Under the pieces are notes generated by a model. It did no database searches. It was not told where the DNA came from and saw nothing but the letters and a program-made list of their open reading frames with translations. Both the position numbers and the translations under genes were made by a program. DNA of 64,000 bases from Larkinella sp. C7 (lineage in GTDB: Bacteria > Bacteroidota > Bacteroidia > Cytophagales > Spirosomataceae), in NCBI RefSeq assembly GCF_006149005.1, contig NZ_VBSL01000003.1, positions 310,001-374,000 of the forward strand. The letters run 5' to 3'. Every line of letters begins with the position of its first letter. The stretch's first letter is position 1. Below are positions 30,924-40,501 of this stretch, one piece after another.

Positions 30924-33272
30924 TCAGGATTTAGTAATGGATTCTTCCAGGTTGTAAATCATCGATACCACGCGCATCAGGGCCGCCAGCCGCTTTTTGT
31001 CGATTTTTTCGGGAACTGGATATTCCCCGACGGCCAGCACTTTTTCAATCTCCGTCGTTTTTATCGTCTGCATTTCCTCTCCGAAATAGGTCACCAGTAC
31101 GCTCAGTTCCGGTTGGGTCGGTTTTCGATTGACAATCAGCCGGAAGGCCTGGCCGATTTTGGTTTCCATCCCGGTTTTTTCCTGCAACAAACGGGCCGCC
31201 AGCACCCGCGAAGCTTCCAAAACCGTGGGGTCGTTCATCATCACCAGCGCCTGCAAAGGCGTGTTGGTTTTGCTCCGCCCTACTTCGCATTGGTCGCGGT
31301 TGCTGGCATCGAAGATGGCCATGGAGGGGGGCGGAACGGTTCGCTTGATGAACGTGTACATACCACGCCGGTACAAAGCCGGACCGTGATCCTGGTTATA
31401 GGTCGACAACATGCCGTCGCCCCCGGCGGTGGCACTTTCCCACAAACCGGGCGGTTGATACGGTTTTACACTGGGTCCACCGATGGCCCGGTTCAGCAGA
31501 CCGCTGCTCGCCAGCACCAGATCTTTCACCAGTTCGGCCTGCATGTGGTAGCGCGGTGCCCGGGCCAGCAACACGTTCTCCGGATCGGCCCGCAGCTTTT
31601 CGGGGCTAACGACAATCGACTGGCGGTAGGTGGCCGACGTAACGATCTGCCTGACCAGCCGTTTGATGTTCCAGCCGTGCTGCATAAAGTCGACGGCCAG
31701 CCAGTCCAGCAGTTCCGGATGGGAGGGAAGCTCGCCCTGCATCCCGAAGTCCCCGGCGGTTTTGACGATGCCCCGCCCGAAGAATTCCTGCCAGATGCGA
31801 TTGACGTAGACGCGGGCCGTCAGCGGATTCTTTTTGTCGAACAGCCACTGGGCCAGTCCAAGGCGGTTTTGGGGATATTTTTTGTTGAACGGCAGAATGG
31901 ATATGGGGGTACCGGGCTGCACTTCGTCGCCGTAGGCATCGAAAACACCCCTTTTCAGAATGTACGTTTTGCGAAGCGTATCCAGATCACCCATGACGGA
32001 TACAATCAGGCGGCTGGTGTCCGGTTTGTTGATGAACTTCAACAGGCTCTTTACATCGTCGTTACTGATTTCCATCAGCGGTTTTTTGGCATAGGATTCC
32101 GGTTTGCCAACGGCGGGGTCGATGGCCGTGTATTTGGGGCGCATTTCATCGACGTTGTTGAAAAAGGCGAAGAGCTGATAATATTCTTTCTGCGAGAAGG
32201 GGTCATACTTGTGGTCGTGGCAATGCGCACATTCCAGCGTGATCCCCAGCAGCCCTTTGCCAAAGGTGTCGTTGCGGTCGGTCACGTAGGTAACCCGGTA
32301 TTCTTCTTCGTCGACAGCACCTTCTTCGGTGATTTTATGGTTGCGGTTAAAACCGGTCGCCAGGAGCTGTTCCTTATTGGAGGAGCCACCGGGCGATACC
32401 GGCAGGAGGTCGCCCGCCAGTTGCCAGGTGACAAACCGGTCGTAGGGCATGTTCTGGTTGAAGGCATGAATGACCCAATCCCGCCACGGCCACTGCGTCC
32501 GGAAATTATCCATCTGGTAGCCGTAGGAGTCGGCATACCGGGCCAGATCCAGCCAGTGCAGCGCCATTTTCTCGCCATAGGCCGGACTTTTCAGCAACTG
32601 ATCGACCACTTTTTCGTAGGCCTTCGGACTGTTGTCGGCCAAAAACTGATCCATCATCGACAAGGTGGGCGGTAATCCGGTCAGGTCCAGACTGACGCGC
32701 TTGAGCAGGCGTTCCTTGTCGGATTCTTCGTTGGGGGCCAGGCCTTTCTGCTCCTGTTTGTGGAGAATAAAATAATCGATCTCATTCCGTGGCCACGCCG
32801 TCTGATCGATGGGCGGCAGGGCCGCTTTTTGGGGAGCCACAAACGCCCAGTGTTTTTCGTACTTTGCGCCCTGTTTGATCCACTTTTCAATCAGGTTGAT
32901 TTCGCGGGTGGAGAGCTTCAGGTTAGACGACGGTGGTGGCATCAGCAGGGACGTATCCTGCGTGGTGATCCGCAGAAAAGCCTCCGACAGTTCGGGCTTC
33001 CCGGCCACCAGCGCGTGGGCCGTCGGGTTTTCAGCGAGGGCTTTGAAGGCGCTTTCGGCGACATCGAGCCGCAGACCGGCCTCCCGCTTGTTGGCATCCG
33101 GCCCGTGGCAGGCCAGGCATTTATCCGACAGAATAGGCCGAATGTCAAAGTTATAGCTGACGGTTTCCGGTAATTTCTCCTCCGCTGACCCGCTCGTCAA
33201 GCCCGTAGAGCAGGATTGGAAAGCACCTGCACTACCTGCCACCATGAACAGCAAATAAGAAAGCCTTTTCAT
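30924..33272 (-). CDS. PSCyt1-DUF1549-DUF1553 cytochrome lipoprotein (copy A)
   Basis: 782-residue exported protein with a likely lipid Cys21 (AFQSC). Domain order: planctomycete cytochrome c (PSCyt1) with CLACH at residues 52-56 and a likely Met ligand in MPPPSSN; DUF1549 (PSCyt2, about 155-360; NEIDYFILHKQEQKGLAPN, LDLTGLPP); DUF1553 (PSD1, about 460-745; NRLGLAQWLFDKKNPLTARVYVNRIWQEFFG, FDASNRDQCEVGRSKTNTPLQAL). The role is inferred to be electron transfer coupled to oxidation or cleavage of an external substrate, with its DUF1501 partner. It lies downstream of SusD behind a hairpin that may partly terminate transcription. It is a paralogue of 44176-46500. Confidence 0.9.
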   Translation of the reverse strand: MKRLSYLLFMVAGSAGAFQSCSTGLTSGSAEEKLPETVSYNFDIRPILSDKCLACHGPDANKREAGLRLDVAESAFKALAENPTAHALVAGKPELSEAFLRITTQDTSLLMPPPSSNLKLSTREINLIEKWIKQGAKYEKHWAFVAPQKAALPPIDQTAWPRNEIDYFILHKQEQKGLAPNEESDKERLLKRVSLDLTGLPPTLSMMDQFLADNSPKAYEKVVDQLLKSPAYGEKMALHWLDLARYADSYGYQMDNFRTQWPWRDWVIHAFNQNMPYDRFVTWQLAGDLLPVSPGGSSNKEQLLATGFNRNHKITEEGAVDEEEYRVTYVTDRNDTFGKGLLGITLECAHCHDHKYDPFSQKEYYQLFAFFNNVDEMRPKYTAIDPAVGKPESYAKKPLMEISNDDVKSLLKFINKPDTSRLIVSVMGDLDTLRKTYILKRGVFDAYGDEVQPGTPISILPFNKKYPQNRLGLAQWLFDKKNPLTARVYVNRIWQEFFGRGIVKTAGDFGMQGELPSHPELLDWLAVDFMQHGWNIKRLVRQIVTSATYRQSIVVSPEKLRADPENVLLARAPRYHMQAELVKDLVLASSGLLNRAIGGPSVKPYQPPGLWESATAGGDGMLSTYNQDHGPALYRRGMYTFIKRTVPPPSMAIFDASNRDQCEVGRSKTNTPLQALVMMNDPTVLEASRVLAARLLQEKTGMETKIGQAFRLIVNRKPTQPELSVLVTYFGEEMQTIKTTEIEKVLAVGEYPVPEKIDKKRLAALMRVVSMIYNLEESITKS

Positions 33273-33314
33273 TGTAACGTCTGGACTGACTAAAATTGGA
33301 CTAAAATTTAAAAG

Positions 33315-33364
33315 ACCTGTTTTATAAGCAAACCGCCCTGGAGCGTCTCATTTATAAAACAGGT
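33315..33364 (-). terminator. Stem-loop between SusD and the cytochrome gene
   Basis: A perfect 13-bp stem (33315-33327 with 33352-33364) with a 24-nt loop is followed on the minus strand by CTTTTAAATTTT. It sits 29 nt after the SusD stop. Because the genes beyond are co-directional, it may be a partial terminator that lowers expression of the DUF1549/DUF1501 pair relative to SusCD. Confidence 0.5.
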
Positions 33365-33392
33365 TCATCTTGTTTTTTACCCACATCCCGCG

Positions 33393-34931
33393 TTAATAAC
33401 CCGGATTTTGTTGCAGCTTACCGATCAATATTTCGCGATTCGGTATCGGGAACAGCAAACGGTTCTGGGTTACATTGTAACTGGTACCGGGCAGATACGA
33501 TTCGCCGGCATGAAACGCCTTGATGTACTCCCCGTTCTTGTTCATCACCTCGATGGCTTTACCGGTGCGGACCAAATCCAGCCACCGTTTGTTTTCAAAG
33601 GCCAATTCAACACGCCGTTCGTGGGCGATCAGGTCCCGCAAAGCTGCCTGACCGGTTTGCGTCGACGGGGCCAGACCCGCCCGAACCCGAACCGGGTTTA
33701 GATAGGTCAGAGCCTCGGCACCTTTATTTTGTTCATTGAGGGCTTCGGCCAGCCCCAGGAGCACATCGGAATAACGATAAATCGGAAAATTGTCGTCAGT
33801 ATTCTGCTCCAGACTGTGGGGGTGGAGGTACTTTTTGATGTACGGATACGCCCTTTTACCCGCCGGTTTGACGTAGCCAACCGGGCTTTTCAGGGTTTCA
33901 ATGGCCATGTCGCCCACCACGCCGGTGCCCTCCGCAATGCCAATCGACGCTTCCAGCCGCTTGTCGCCGGGTTCGTAGGTGCCGATCATCTCGAAAGTCG
34001 GAACGTTCCAGCCACCCCCCTGGCGATTTTGGGAGGTGATGCCGGTGATCTTGCTGACGTCCGAAGCCAGGGGCAGAAAAGGATACAGAAAGTTGCTGTT
34101 TTGACCCTGATTGCCCTGTTGATACTGAATCTCGAACAGCGACTCCCGGCTGTTTTTATTCGATAAGCTGAAAACCGAGGCATAGTCGGGCAGAAGCGCA
34201 AAGCCCATCGGGGTAATGCCCTTTAATTCGGTTTCGGCCAGGGCAAAATTCTTCTGCGTCAGATACACATCGGCCAGCAGCATTTTAGCCGCTGCCTGCG
34301 TGGCGCGTCCTGTTTGCGGAAACGCCGGTGCCGGTAGTTTGGCAATGGCATCTTTCAGGTCGTCGACAATGACTTTATACACCTCCTCCACGGACGAACG
34401 CGGAAGATAGGCATCACCGGCTCCTGAGACCGCTTTCAGGTATAGCGGAACCCCGCCAAAATACCGCACCAGATCAAAGTAAAACAACGCCCGCAGAAAC
34501 CGGGCCTGACCCGTCAGCCGGTCGGCTACCTGCTGGCTCAGCCCCGCCCCGGGCAGGTAGTCGATGATGCTGTTGGCGCGGGCAATGCCGACGTAACACC
34601 GGTTATACTTGTCGGCGACCAGCGTACTGGTGACATCATCCAGAAAAAAATCAGTGTATTCCCGCTCGATATAGGCCGGGCCACGGTTGGTGTTGTTGAA
34701 CTCAAGGTGCGTGTTGTCGGAACGCATCTCGCCCATGCACCAGGCGGCAATCGATCCTTTGGCGTCCCGGACTGCCGCATAGGCACCCACCATGGCCTGT
34801 TCGAACTGGGCTTCGGTCTGGTAAAAATTACCGGACGTTACGGAGCTTTCCGGCACGCGTTCCAGAAAATCTTCGGAACAGCCCGTCAGGAGCAAGGTCG
34901 TTAAAAACGATATATACAGGAGCTTTTTCAT
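33393..34931 (-). CDS. SusD/RagB-type lipoprotein (FecIR-linked locus)
   Basis: 512-residue SusD-family protein with lipid Cys18 (LLLTGC). Family landmarks: SEDFLERVPESSVTSGNFYQTEAQFEQAM, GQARFLRALFYFDLVRYFGGVPLYL and HERRVELAFENKRWLDLVRTGKA. It pairs with the STN-type SusC 20 nt upstream, and its ligand is unknown. It shares its overall motif pattern with the SusD at 59123-60631 more than with the one at 23563-25356 (same PLTA/YPYIKKY-type C-terminal region). Confidence 0.93.
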   Translation of the reverse strand: MKKLLYISFLTTLLLTGCSEDFLERVPESSVTSGNFYQTEAQFEQAMVGAYAAVRDAKGSIAAWCMGEMRSDNTHLEFNNTNRGPAYIEREYTDFFLDDVTSTLVADKYNRCYVGIARANSIIDYLPGAGLSQQVADRLTGQARFLRALFYFDLVRYFGGVPLYLKAVSGAGDAYLPRSSVEEVYKVIVDDLKDAIAKLPAPAFPQTGRATQAAAKMLLADVYLTQKNFALAETELKGITPMGFALLPDYASVFSLSNKNSRESLFEIQYQQGNQGQNSNFLYPFLPLASDVSKITGITSQNRQGGGWNVPTFEMIGTYEPGDKRLEASIGIAEGTGVVGDMAIETLKSPVGYVKPAGKRAYPYIKKYLHPHSLEQNTDDNFPIYRYSDVLLGLAEALNEQNKGAEALTYLNPVRVRAGLAPSTQTGQAALRDLIAHERRVELAFENKRWLDLVRTGKAIEVMNKNGEYIKAFHAGESYLPGTSYNVTQNRLLFPIPNREILIGKLQQNPGY

Positions 34932-34951
34932 GTCTTTGATTTTCGATACGA

Positions 34952-37900
34952 TTAAAAATTCAAATTCAGACCCAGCGCAAACGTCCGGGGAACCGGATAC
35001 GGGCTGATGTCGACCCCTTCGCTCAGGCCGCTCAAACCGTTGAAACTGGCTTCCGGATTAGCTCCTTTGTATTTGGTCAAAACCAGCGCCTGTTGCACAC
35101 TCAGAAAAATCCGGGATTTGGTGATGTAGCGCGATACTTTCGGCAGGGTGTAGCCCAGCGTGATGTTTTTTACGGTCAGATACGAGGCATCGAGCGCCAG
35201 ACGGTCCTGCACATTGCGCGGAAATTCGGTGGTTCCCGACAGCGAACGGCCGACAATACCGGCACCGGGGTTTTCGGGCGACCGCCAGCGGTCTTTCATG
35301 TACGTTTCGACATTGAAAATGCCTTCCAGCGTTTCGGTCCATTCCGCCAGTGCATAGTACATTTTTCCGCCGTAGGCCCCCGAAATCACAACATTCAGAT
35401 CCAGATTTTTGTAGGCAAACGTATTGTTGATGCCATACACAAATTTCGGATTGGGGTTGCCGATGTACGTTTTATCCAGGGTGTTGATGATCCCGTCGCC
35501 GTTGATGTCTTTCATGCGCATGGTGCCCACCTTGGAGGTGCTGTGTTTGGGCTGTGAATCAAACTCTTCCTGCGTTTTGTAGATGCCATCGAATAAATAG
35601 CCGTAGAACTGCCCGATCGGATGGCCCACTTCCGTTTTCCAGATCGTACTGGAATAGTTGCCGATGCCTCCGATGGGCGTGTCATTGGTTCCTAACTTGA
35701 TAACCTTGTTGCGGTTGAAAGAAATATTGAAATCGCTGCTCCATTTCAGCGTACCGACCAGATTCCGGGTGGTGGCGCCAAATTCATACCCCCAGAAATG
35801 AAATTCGCCAATGTTGTCCTGGATGTTGGAAAAACCGGTACCCGTCGGAATATCCACCTGATACAGCATGTTTTTGGTTCTTTTGTTGTAATAATCCGCC
35901 GTTAACGAAATCCGGTCGTTTAGCAGCCCCACATCCAGGCCAATGTCCATTCCGGTGGTGGTTTCCCAGGTCAGGCTCGTATTGCCAATCGTGTTGGGGC
36001 TTCGTCCCTGCACGAGGGCATTTCCGAATAGGTAGTTGGTGGAGACGATGTTGCCAAACTGGCTGTAATTCCCAATGTTAAAATTACCGGCATCTCCGTA
36101 TTCGGCCCGTAATTTCAGGTAGCTCACGCTGCTCCATTTTTGAGCAAAACTTTCGTCCGAAATAATCCAGCCCGCCGATATGGAGGGGAAAGAACCCCAG
36201 CGGTTTGCCGACCCAAACCGGGAGGAACCATCCCGGCGAATGGAAGCGGCCAACAGGTATTTTCCTTTGTAGTTGTAATTCACACGGCTAAACATCGAGA
36301 GCAACGACCATTCCGTTGAGTTGCTGTTCCCATTTTTGATGGCAGCCGCGTCGATCCAGGTAACGGCATCGTCTGGAAAGCTGGTGCCCGTGAGCCGGTT
36401 GGTTTCCTGCCGGAACTGCTGGGCCGAATACCCCACAAGGGCTTCGACATGGTGGTCTGTCGCAAAGGATTTGCTGTAATTGAGGGTATTCTCGGTCAGC
36501 CACGAGGTATATTCATTCGTTTCGTACGATCCGGTGGCCAGCTTGGGTGGGGGCGAAAAAATGCCGCCCGCCGTCGACGGGTTGAAAATGCGCTGTTTGC
36601 GGCTTTCCAGATCCAGCGAGAGGGAGCTTTTGAACCGGAAATTCTTCAGAAAGTCGATTTCGGCGTAGGCATTGCTCAAAATCCGGGTTGAGTTGGTCCG
36701 GTTGGTGGTTTCCAGCAAGGTTTTTTTCCAGTTCGGAAACGTGAAAAGCCCCGGTCCGGTAAAACTGAGTTTGACAGAACCGTCGGGGTTTTTGTCATCG
36801 GGCGAAAAGATGGGGGGCGTAATGATGGCCGAATAGAGCGTGCTGTAAAAACCGTCGGTTTCCTGATTCAGACTGCGCTGATAGGTTGGGGCAATGTTGA
36901 TGCCGACCCGGGCAAAATCGTTGATCTTGTACTGATTGTTGGACCGCAGGGAAAACCGCTCGTAGTTGGTGTTCAAGACCACCCCTTTCTCTTTGTAATA
37001 GCCCAGGGTGGTGGCCGAACTGAAATTGTTTTTGTTTGATAAAATGGAAAGGTTATAGCTGTTCTGCCCGCCCGTCTGCAAGAGTTCGTTATACCAGTCG
37101 GTGCTTTTTCCGGTGTAGGCTTCGGGGTTCTGATACAGCTCCGGGATACCGCCGGTGTAGCCTTCGTATTTAATTTTGTCTTCAAAAATTTCTTTCCGGT
37201 CCTGTAAAAACTCCTTCGCATTCATGAGCTTGGCCCGCCCCCGCTGCGGAACCTGGGCAATGCCGTAGGTGGCGCTGAACTGGATGGTGGTCCGGCCTTC
37301 TTTGGCCTGTTTCGTGGTAATCAGAATCACCCCGTTGGCCGCCCGCGATCCGTATAAAGCAGCCGCCGAAGCGCCTTTCAGGACGGAGAAGTTTTCGATT
37401 TCGTTGGGGTTGATGTTGTTGATCCCGCCCACAATCGGAAACCCGTCGACCACATACAGGGGCGTGTTTCCGGCATTGATGGAAGCCGCCCCGCGAATCC
37501 GGATGGCCATTCCGCTGCCGGGTGTGCCCGAAGCCTGGTTGATCTGCACACCGGCGATTCGTCCCTGAAGCTTCTGAGCCAACTGACCCACCGGCTGGTC
37601 TTCCAGTTGGGCCGCAGGCAGTGATGCGATGGAACCGGTAACTTCCCGCTGTTTCTGCGTTCCGTAGCCTACCACCACGATTTCTTCCAGCGCCCGGTCT
37701 TCCGGAGCAAGTGCAATGGAAAAGGTGCTCTGGTTGCCCACGGTCATTTCCTGGCTCTTGTAGCCAACGAAGCTAAAAACGAGGGTGGCATTGTCTTCCG
37801 TTTCCATCTGAAAGTCGCCCTCTCCGTTCGTAATCGTACCCCGCTGCGTTCCCTTCACAACGACACTGACACCGGGTAATCCTTTCCCGGTTTCATCGAG

Positions 37901-38341
37901 CACTTTTCCGGAAACCGTACGCTTGGGGGCTACCTGTCCCACCGGCGGGAGTTGTACCGGTGCCGCTTCTTCGCGTCTGATAATAATGACTTTTCCGGTC
38001 AGTTCATACTGCAATCCCAGCGGGCTCAGGATGTGGTCCAATACCTGCTGAAGCGGTTTGTTCTCGGCAGAAAGGGTGATTTTTCGGCTGGATTGAATCA
38101 GCTTCGAGCTAAACACAAAGCGGACGTCTATCTGCCGTTCCACCTGGCTCAGTACCTTTTTTATCTCCATTTCCTGCGCCCTGACCGTGATTTTCTGATT
38201 AAGAAGCGACTGGGCTACGCCGTCGCTGGCGTAGCCCAGTCCGGCAAAGCAAAAAGCGAACAGGGTCTGAATCGCAGTGAGACCCAGGGTTCGGCAGAAG
38301 ATTCGACAGACGAACGGTTGAATCTGTATGGGTTTTTTCAT
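34952..38341 (-). CDS. SusC-type TonB-dependent transporter with STN signalling domain
   Basis: 1129-residue outer-membrane transporter. After the signal peptide comes a secretin/TonB short N-terminal (STN) domain (about 48-122; MEIKKVLSQVERQIDVRFVF, KPLQQVLDHILSPLGLQYEL). Next are the carboxypeptidase-regulatory-like domain (about 143-215), the SusC signature EEIVVVGYGTQKQ, the plug and the barrel ending in NLNF. STN-type SusC proteins signal substrate binding to FecR, which releases an ECF sigma factor. The FecR and sigma genes lie directly upstream, which fits a self-regulated uptake locus. The 245-bp gap to FecR is the likely site of a sigma-dependent promoter. Confidence 0.94.
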   Translation of the reverse strand: MKKPIQIQPFVCRIFCRTLGLTAIQTLFAFCFAGLGYASDGVAQSLLNQKITVRAQEMEIKKVLSQVERQIDVRFVFSSKLIQSSRKITLSAENKPLQQVLDHILSPLGLQYELTGKVIIIRREEAAPVQLPPVGQVAPKRTVSGKVLDETGKGLPGVSVVVKGTQRGTITNGEGDFQMETEDNATLVFSFVGYKSQEMTVGNQSTFSIALAPEDRALEEIVVVGYGTQKQREVTGSIASLPAAQLEDQPVGQLAQKLQGRIAGVQINQASGTPGSGMAIRIRGAASINAGNTPLYVVDGFPIVGGINNINPNEIENFSVLKGASAAALYGSRAANGVILITTKQAKEGRTTIQFSATYGIAQVPQRGRAKLMNAKEFLQDRKEIFEDKIKYEGYTGGIPELYQNPEAYTGKSTDWYNELLQTGGQNSYNLSILSNKNNFSSATTLGYYKEKGVVLNTNYERFSLRSNNQYKINDFARVGINIAPTYQRSLNQETDGFYSTLYSAIITPPIFSPDDKNPDGSVKLSFTGPGLFTFPNWKKTLLETTNRTNSTRILSNAYAEIDFLKNFRFKSSLSLDLESRKQRIFNPSTAGGIFSPPPKLATGSYETNEYTSWLTENTLNYSKSFATDHHVEALVGYSAQQFRQETNRLTGTSFPDDAVTWIDAAAIKNGNSNSTEWSLLSMFSRVNYNYKGKYLLAASIRRDGSSRFGSANRWGSFPSISAGWIISDESFAQKWSSVSYLKLRAEYGDAGNFNIGNYSQFGNIVSTNYLFGNALVQGRSPNTIGNTSLTWETTTGMDIGLDVGLLNDRISLTADYYNKRTKNMLYQVDIPTGTGFSNIQDNIGEFHFWGYEFGATTRNLVGTLKWSSDFNISFNRNKVIKLGTNDTPIGGIGNYSSTIWKTEVGHPIGQFYGYLFDGIYKTQEEFDSQPKHSTSKVGTMRMKDINGDGIINTLDKTYIGNPNPKFVYGINNTFAYKNLDLNVVISGAYGGKMYYALAEWTETLEGIFNVETYMKDRWRSPENPGAGIVGRSLSGTTEFPRNVQDRLALDASYLTVKNITLGYTLPKVSRYITKSRIFLSVQQALVLTKYKGANPEASFNGLSGLSEGVDISPYPVPRTFALGLNLNF

Positions 38342-38586
38342 AAAAGTTAAGGGTATAGGAGTTTAAACAGGCAATAGTTTTCCTCGCTCCCTTTTTCGGG
38401 GAGTAGCATTAAAAGCGGTTTTGCAGGGAAGCGTTGGGATTTAACCGGACCGAACGAACTCAGCCCGGCACCTTTTCAGATTGCAGGTTTTTGGGGTCAT
38501 CATACCGCATAAAGTTTTAAGGGTTTAGGTTATTTCGATCAGAAAAAGAATTCAGCCAGTTTATAAACCCGCTTGACAGGTACGCT

Positions 38587-39714
38587 TTAATTCGTTTTAC
38601 ATCCCTTGCCGTGAATAACAATTTGCCCTTCCACCAGCTCATACCGAGCCTCTATGGCTTTACAGATGATGGTTAGCTGATCATATAATGCCATACTGTC
38701 CAGGGAAGCCGTTAAAGGGCAGTCCATCATCAGGTCTCTGTCATAAATGATCGGAACACCGTAGGCTTTTTCGAGCGCAGCGAAAACTTCGTTCGCGGGT
38801 TTGTCTTCAAAGTGGAACGAAGGCTGAACAACGGTCTTGAGCAACACGGGTTTTTCCACCAGGGTCTTTCGCATTCGTACCTCGTCCGTTTTGTACACAA
38901 TTTTTTGATTGGGAGAAAGAACGACCCCGTCCAGCTCGCGGTTGATGGCTTTTTCCCTGGCTTTGGGGTCCGACTGGGCAAATACCGAAACGCGTCCGGT
39001 TTTCACTTCAACGATAACTTCCCGCGAACTTTCGTAGGCTTTCACCGTAAAACTGGTTCCTAAGACTTTGGTAACCAGTCCATTTGCATAAACCAAAAAA
39101 GGATGGGCCGGATCTTTGGCGACTTCAAAAAAAGCTTCTCCGTTGAGGTAGACTTCCCGTTTGGGGGTTGAAAAGTTTTTGGCGTAGTGAATCCGGCTGG
39201 CGGGCGCGAGGGTAACGGTACTGCCATCTTCGAGGTGGATCACGACCGGTTGGGATGATGTATTCGCGGTATCGGTAATGGCCGATGTCTGATTGTTGGC
39301 AATCGCGAAGGGCGCATCCAGCCGGGTGGATGGCTGCCCGGAACGGAAATAGGAGTGTGTCAGCCACGCAGCCAGCAAAACAACACTGACCGATGCGGCC
39401 ACCTGAAACCAACGGCGTTTATAAACCGGTAAAGGGCGTTGCTGATACTCCGGGATTGCTGAGGTCGGTTGATGTATTCTGGAAATCGTCGATTTGACAA
39501 CCTGTTCAATTTCGTGCGCCGGCAACGCAGGTTCGTTTACCTGAAGAGACAGCACAACGGCTCGGGCTTCGTGAATCCGGTCGGCGCGGTCCGGGTTTTC
39601 CTGCATCCATTGATGCCAGAAGAAATCCGTCTCGCTGGTGGGCGAAAGAACCCACTGCCGGAAAAAAGGATCCCAGACAAAATCGCCGGTTTCGTAACTT
39701 TTGAATTGATTCAT
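38587..39714 (-). CDS. FecR-family anti-sigma factor
   Basis: 375-residue inner-membrane regulator: cytoplasmic N-terminus (about 1-95), one membrane helix (about 103-122; WFQVAASVSVVLLAAWL), periplasmic FecR domain (about 155-255; VVIHLEDGSTVTLAPASRIHYAKNF, REVYLNGEAFFEVAKD, TKVLGTSFTVKAY), and a C-terminal DUF4974 region (about 305-375; FHFEDKPANEVFAALEKAYGVPI) that contacts the STN domain of the SusC partner. It holds the adjacent ECF sigma factor inactive until the transporter signals. It lies between the sigma and SusC genes in the same direction. Confidence 0.93.
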   Translation of the reverse strand: MNQFKSYETGDFVWDPFFRQWVLSPTSETDFFWHQWMQENPDRADRIHEARAVVLSLQVNEPALPAHEIEQVVKSTISRIHQPTSAIPEYQQRPLPVYKRRWFQVAASVSVVLLAAWLTHSYFRSGQPSTRLDAPFAIANNQTSAITDTANTSSQPVVIHLEDGSTVTLAPASRIHYAKNFSTPKREVYLNGEAFFEVAKDPAHPFLVYANGLVTKVLGTSFTVKAYESSREVIVEVKTGRVSVFAQSDPKAREKAINRELDGVVLSPNQKIVYKTDEVRMRKTLVEKPVLLKTVVQPSFHFEDKPANEVFAALEKAYGVPIIYDRDLMMDCPLTASLDSMALYDQLTIICKAIEARYELVEGQIVIHGKGCKTN

Positions 39715-39826
39715 ACCTGCCTGTGCATCTTCTATACCCTACGATAGACGAAATCACAGCCGCGATACCAAAAGAAGTAGAATTATTTTGAAAAAAAATA
39801 GAATGTTGCCAATTGGCCTGGTCCGG

Positions 39827-40435
39827 TTATGCGTAAAAATGGACCAGAAGCAGCGTTAAGAATTCGACTTTCCAGTATTCCTTTAGTTGTCTGATGGCAA
39901 TCTGAAGCAGATTGGATACCGTTTGGGGAGAAATGTCCATCACCTCCGAAATCTGGTTACGGTCCATTTCCTGAAAGAATTTTAGATAAATAACTTCCTT
40001 CTGCCGTTTGGGAAGTTCATCCAGCAGCTTTTTGAAACGTTGGGTAACGACCCGGACGCTTTCCTGTTCGATGTACTCCTCTTCAACCGAATATTCAATG
40101 TCAAAGCCCTCCTGGTTTTCGCTGGGAATTTCAGTCGATAAACCAGTTCGGGATTGTCCGCTGCGGTTCATCAGCCGACGGAGCGAGGCCATCAGGTAGG
40201 GCTTCACCGCAACCTCCGCACTGAGTCGGTCACGACGTTCCCAAATGATCAGAAACAGGTCCTGGATGCAGTCCTTGACAAACTCCTTGTCTTTCGAAAA
40301 TTTACTGCCATACCGAAACAGAACCTGAAAATGAGAAGACATCAGATAGGCAAAAGCCACGGTATCGCCAGACAGAAACTGTTGCCATACAACAAGTTCT
40401 GCGGGTCGATTGAAGGGGTGTTTCTTCTGATCCAT
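39827..40435 (-). CDS. ECF-type RNA polymerase sigma factor (FecI-like)
   Basis: 202-residue ECF sigma factor. Region 2 spans about 23-88 (FAYLMSSHFQVLFRYGSKF, DCIQDLFLIIWERRDRL) and region 4 about 130-190 (ELPKRQKEVIYLKFFQEMDRNQISEVMDISPQTVSNLLQIAIRQLKEYW). The linker has an acidic stretch, VEEEYIEQES. It is paired with FecR and an STN-SusC, so it most likely drives the SusCD-DUF1549-DUF1501 genes. Whether it also drives the second dyad upstream is not clear from the sequence. Confidence 0.93.
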   Translation of the reverse strand: MDQKKHPFNRPAELVVWQQFLSGDTVAFAYLMSSHFQVLFRYGSKFSKDKEFVKDCIQDLFLIIWERRDRLSAEVAVKPYLMASLRRLMNRSGQSRTGLSTEIPSENQEGFDIEYSVEEEYIEQESVRVVTQRFKKLLDELPKRQKEVIYLKFFQEMDRNQISEVMDISPQTVSNLLQIAIRQLKEYWKVEFLTLLLVHFYA

Positions 40436-40501
40436 ATGCCATTACCCATTAACATGCGGTTCTAAACACTTGAAAATGTGCGTGTCTCTACTGGCCTGTT
40501 T

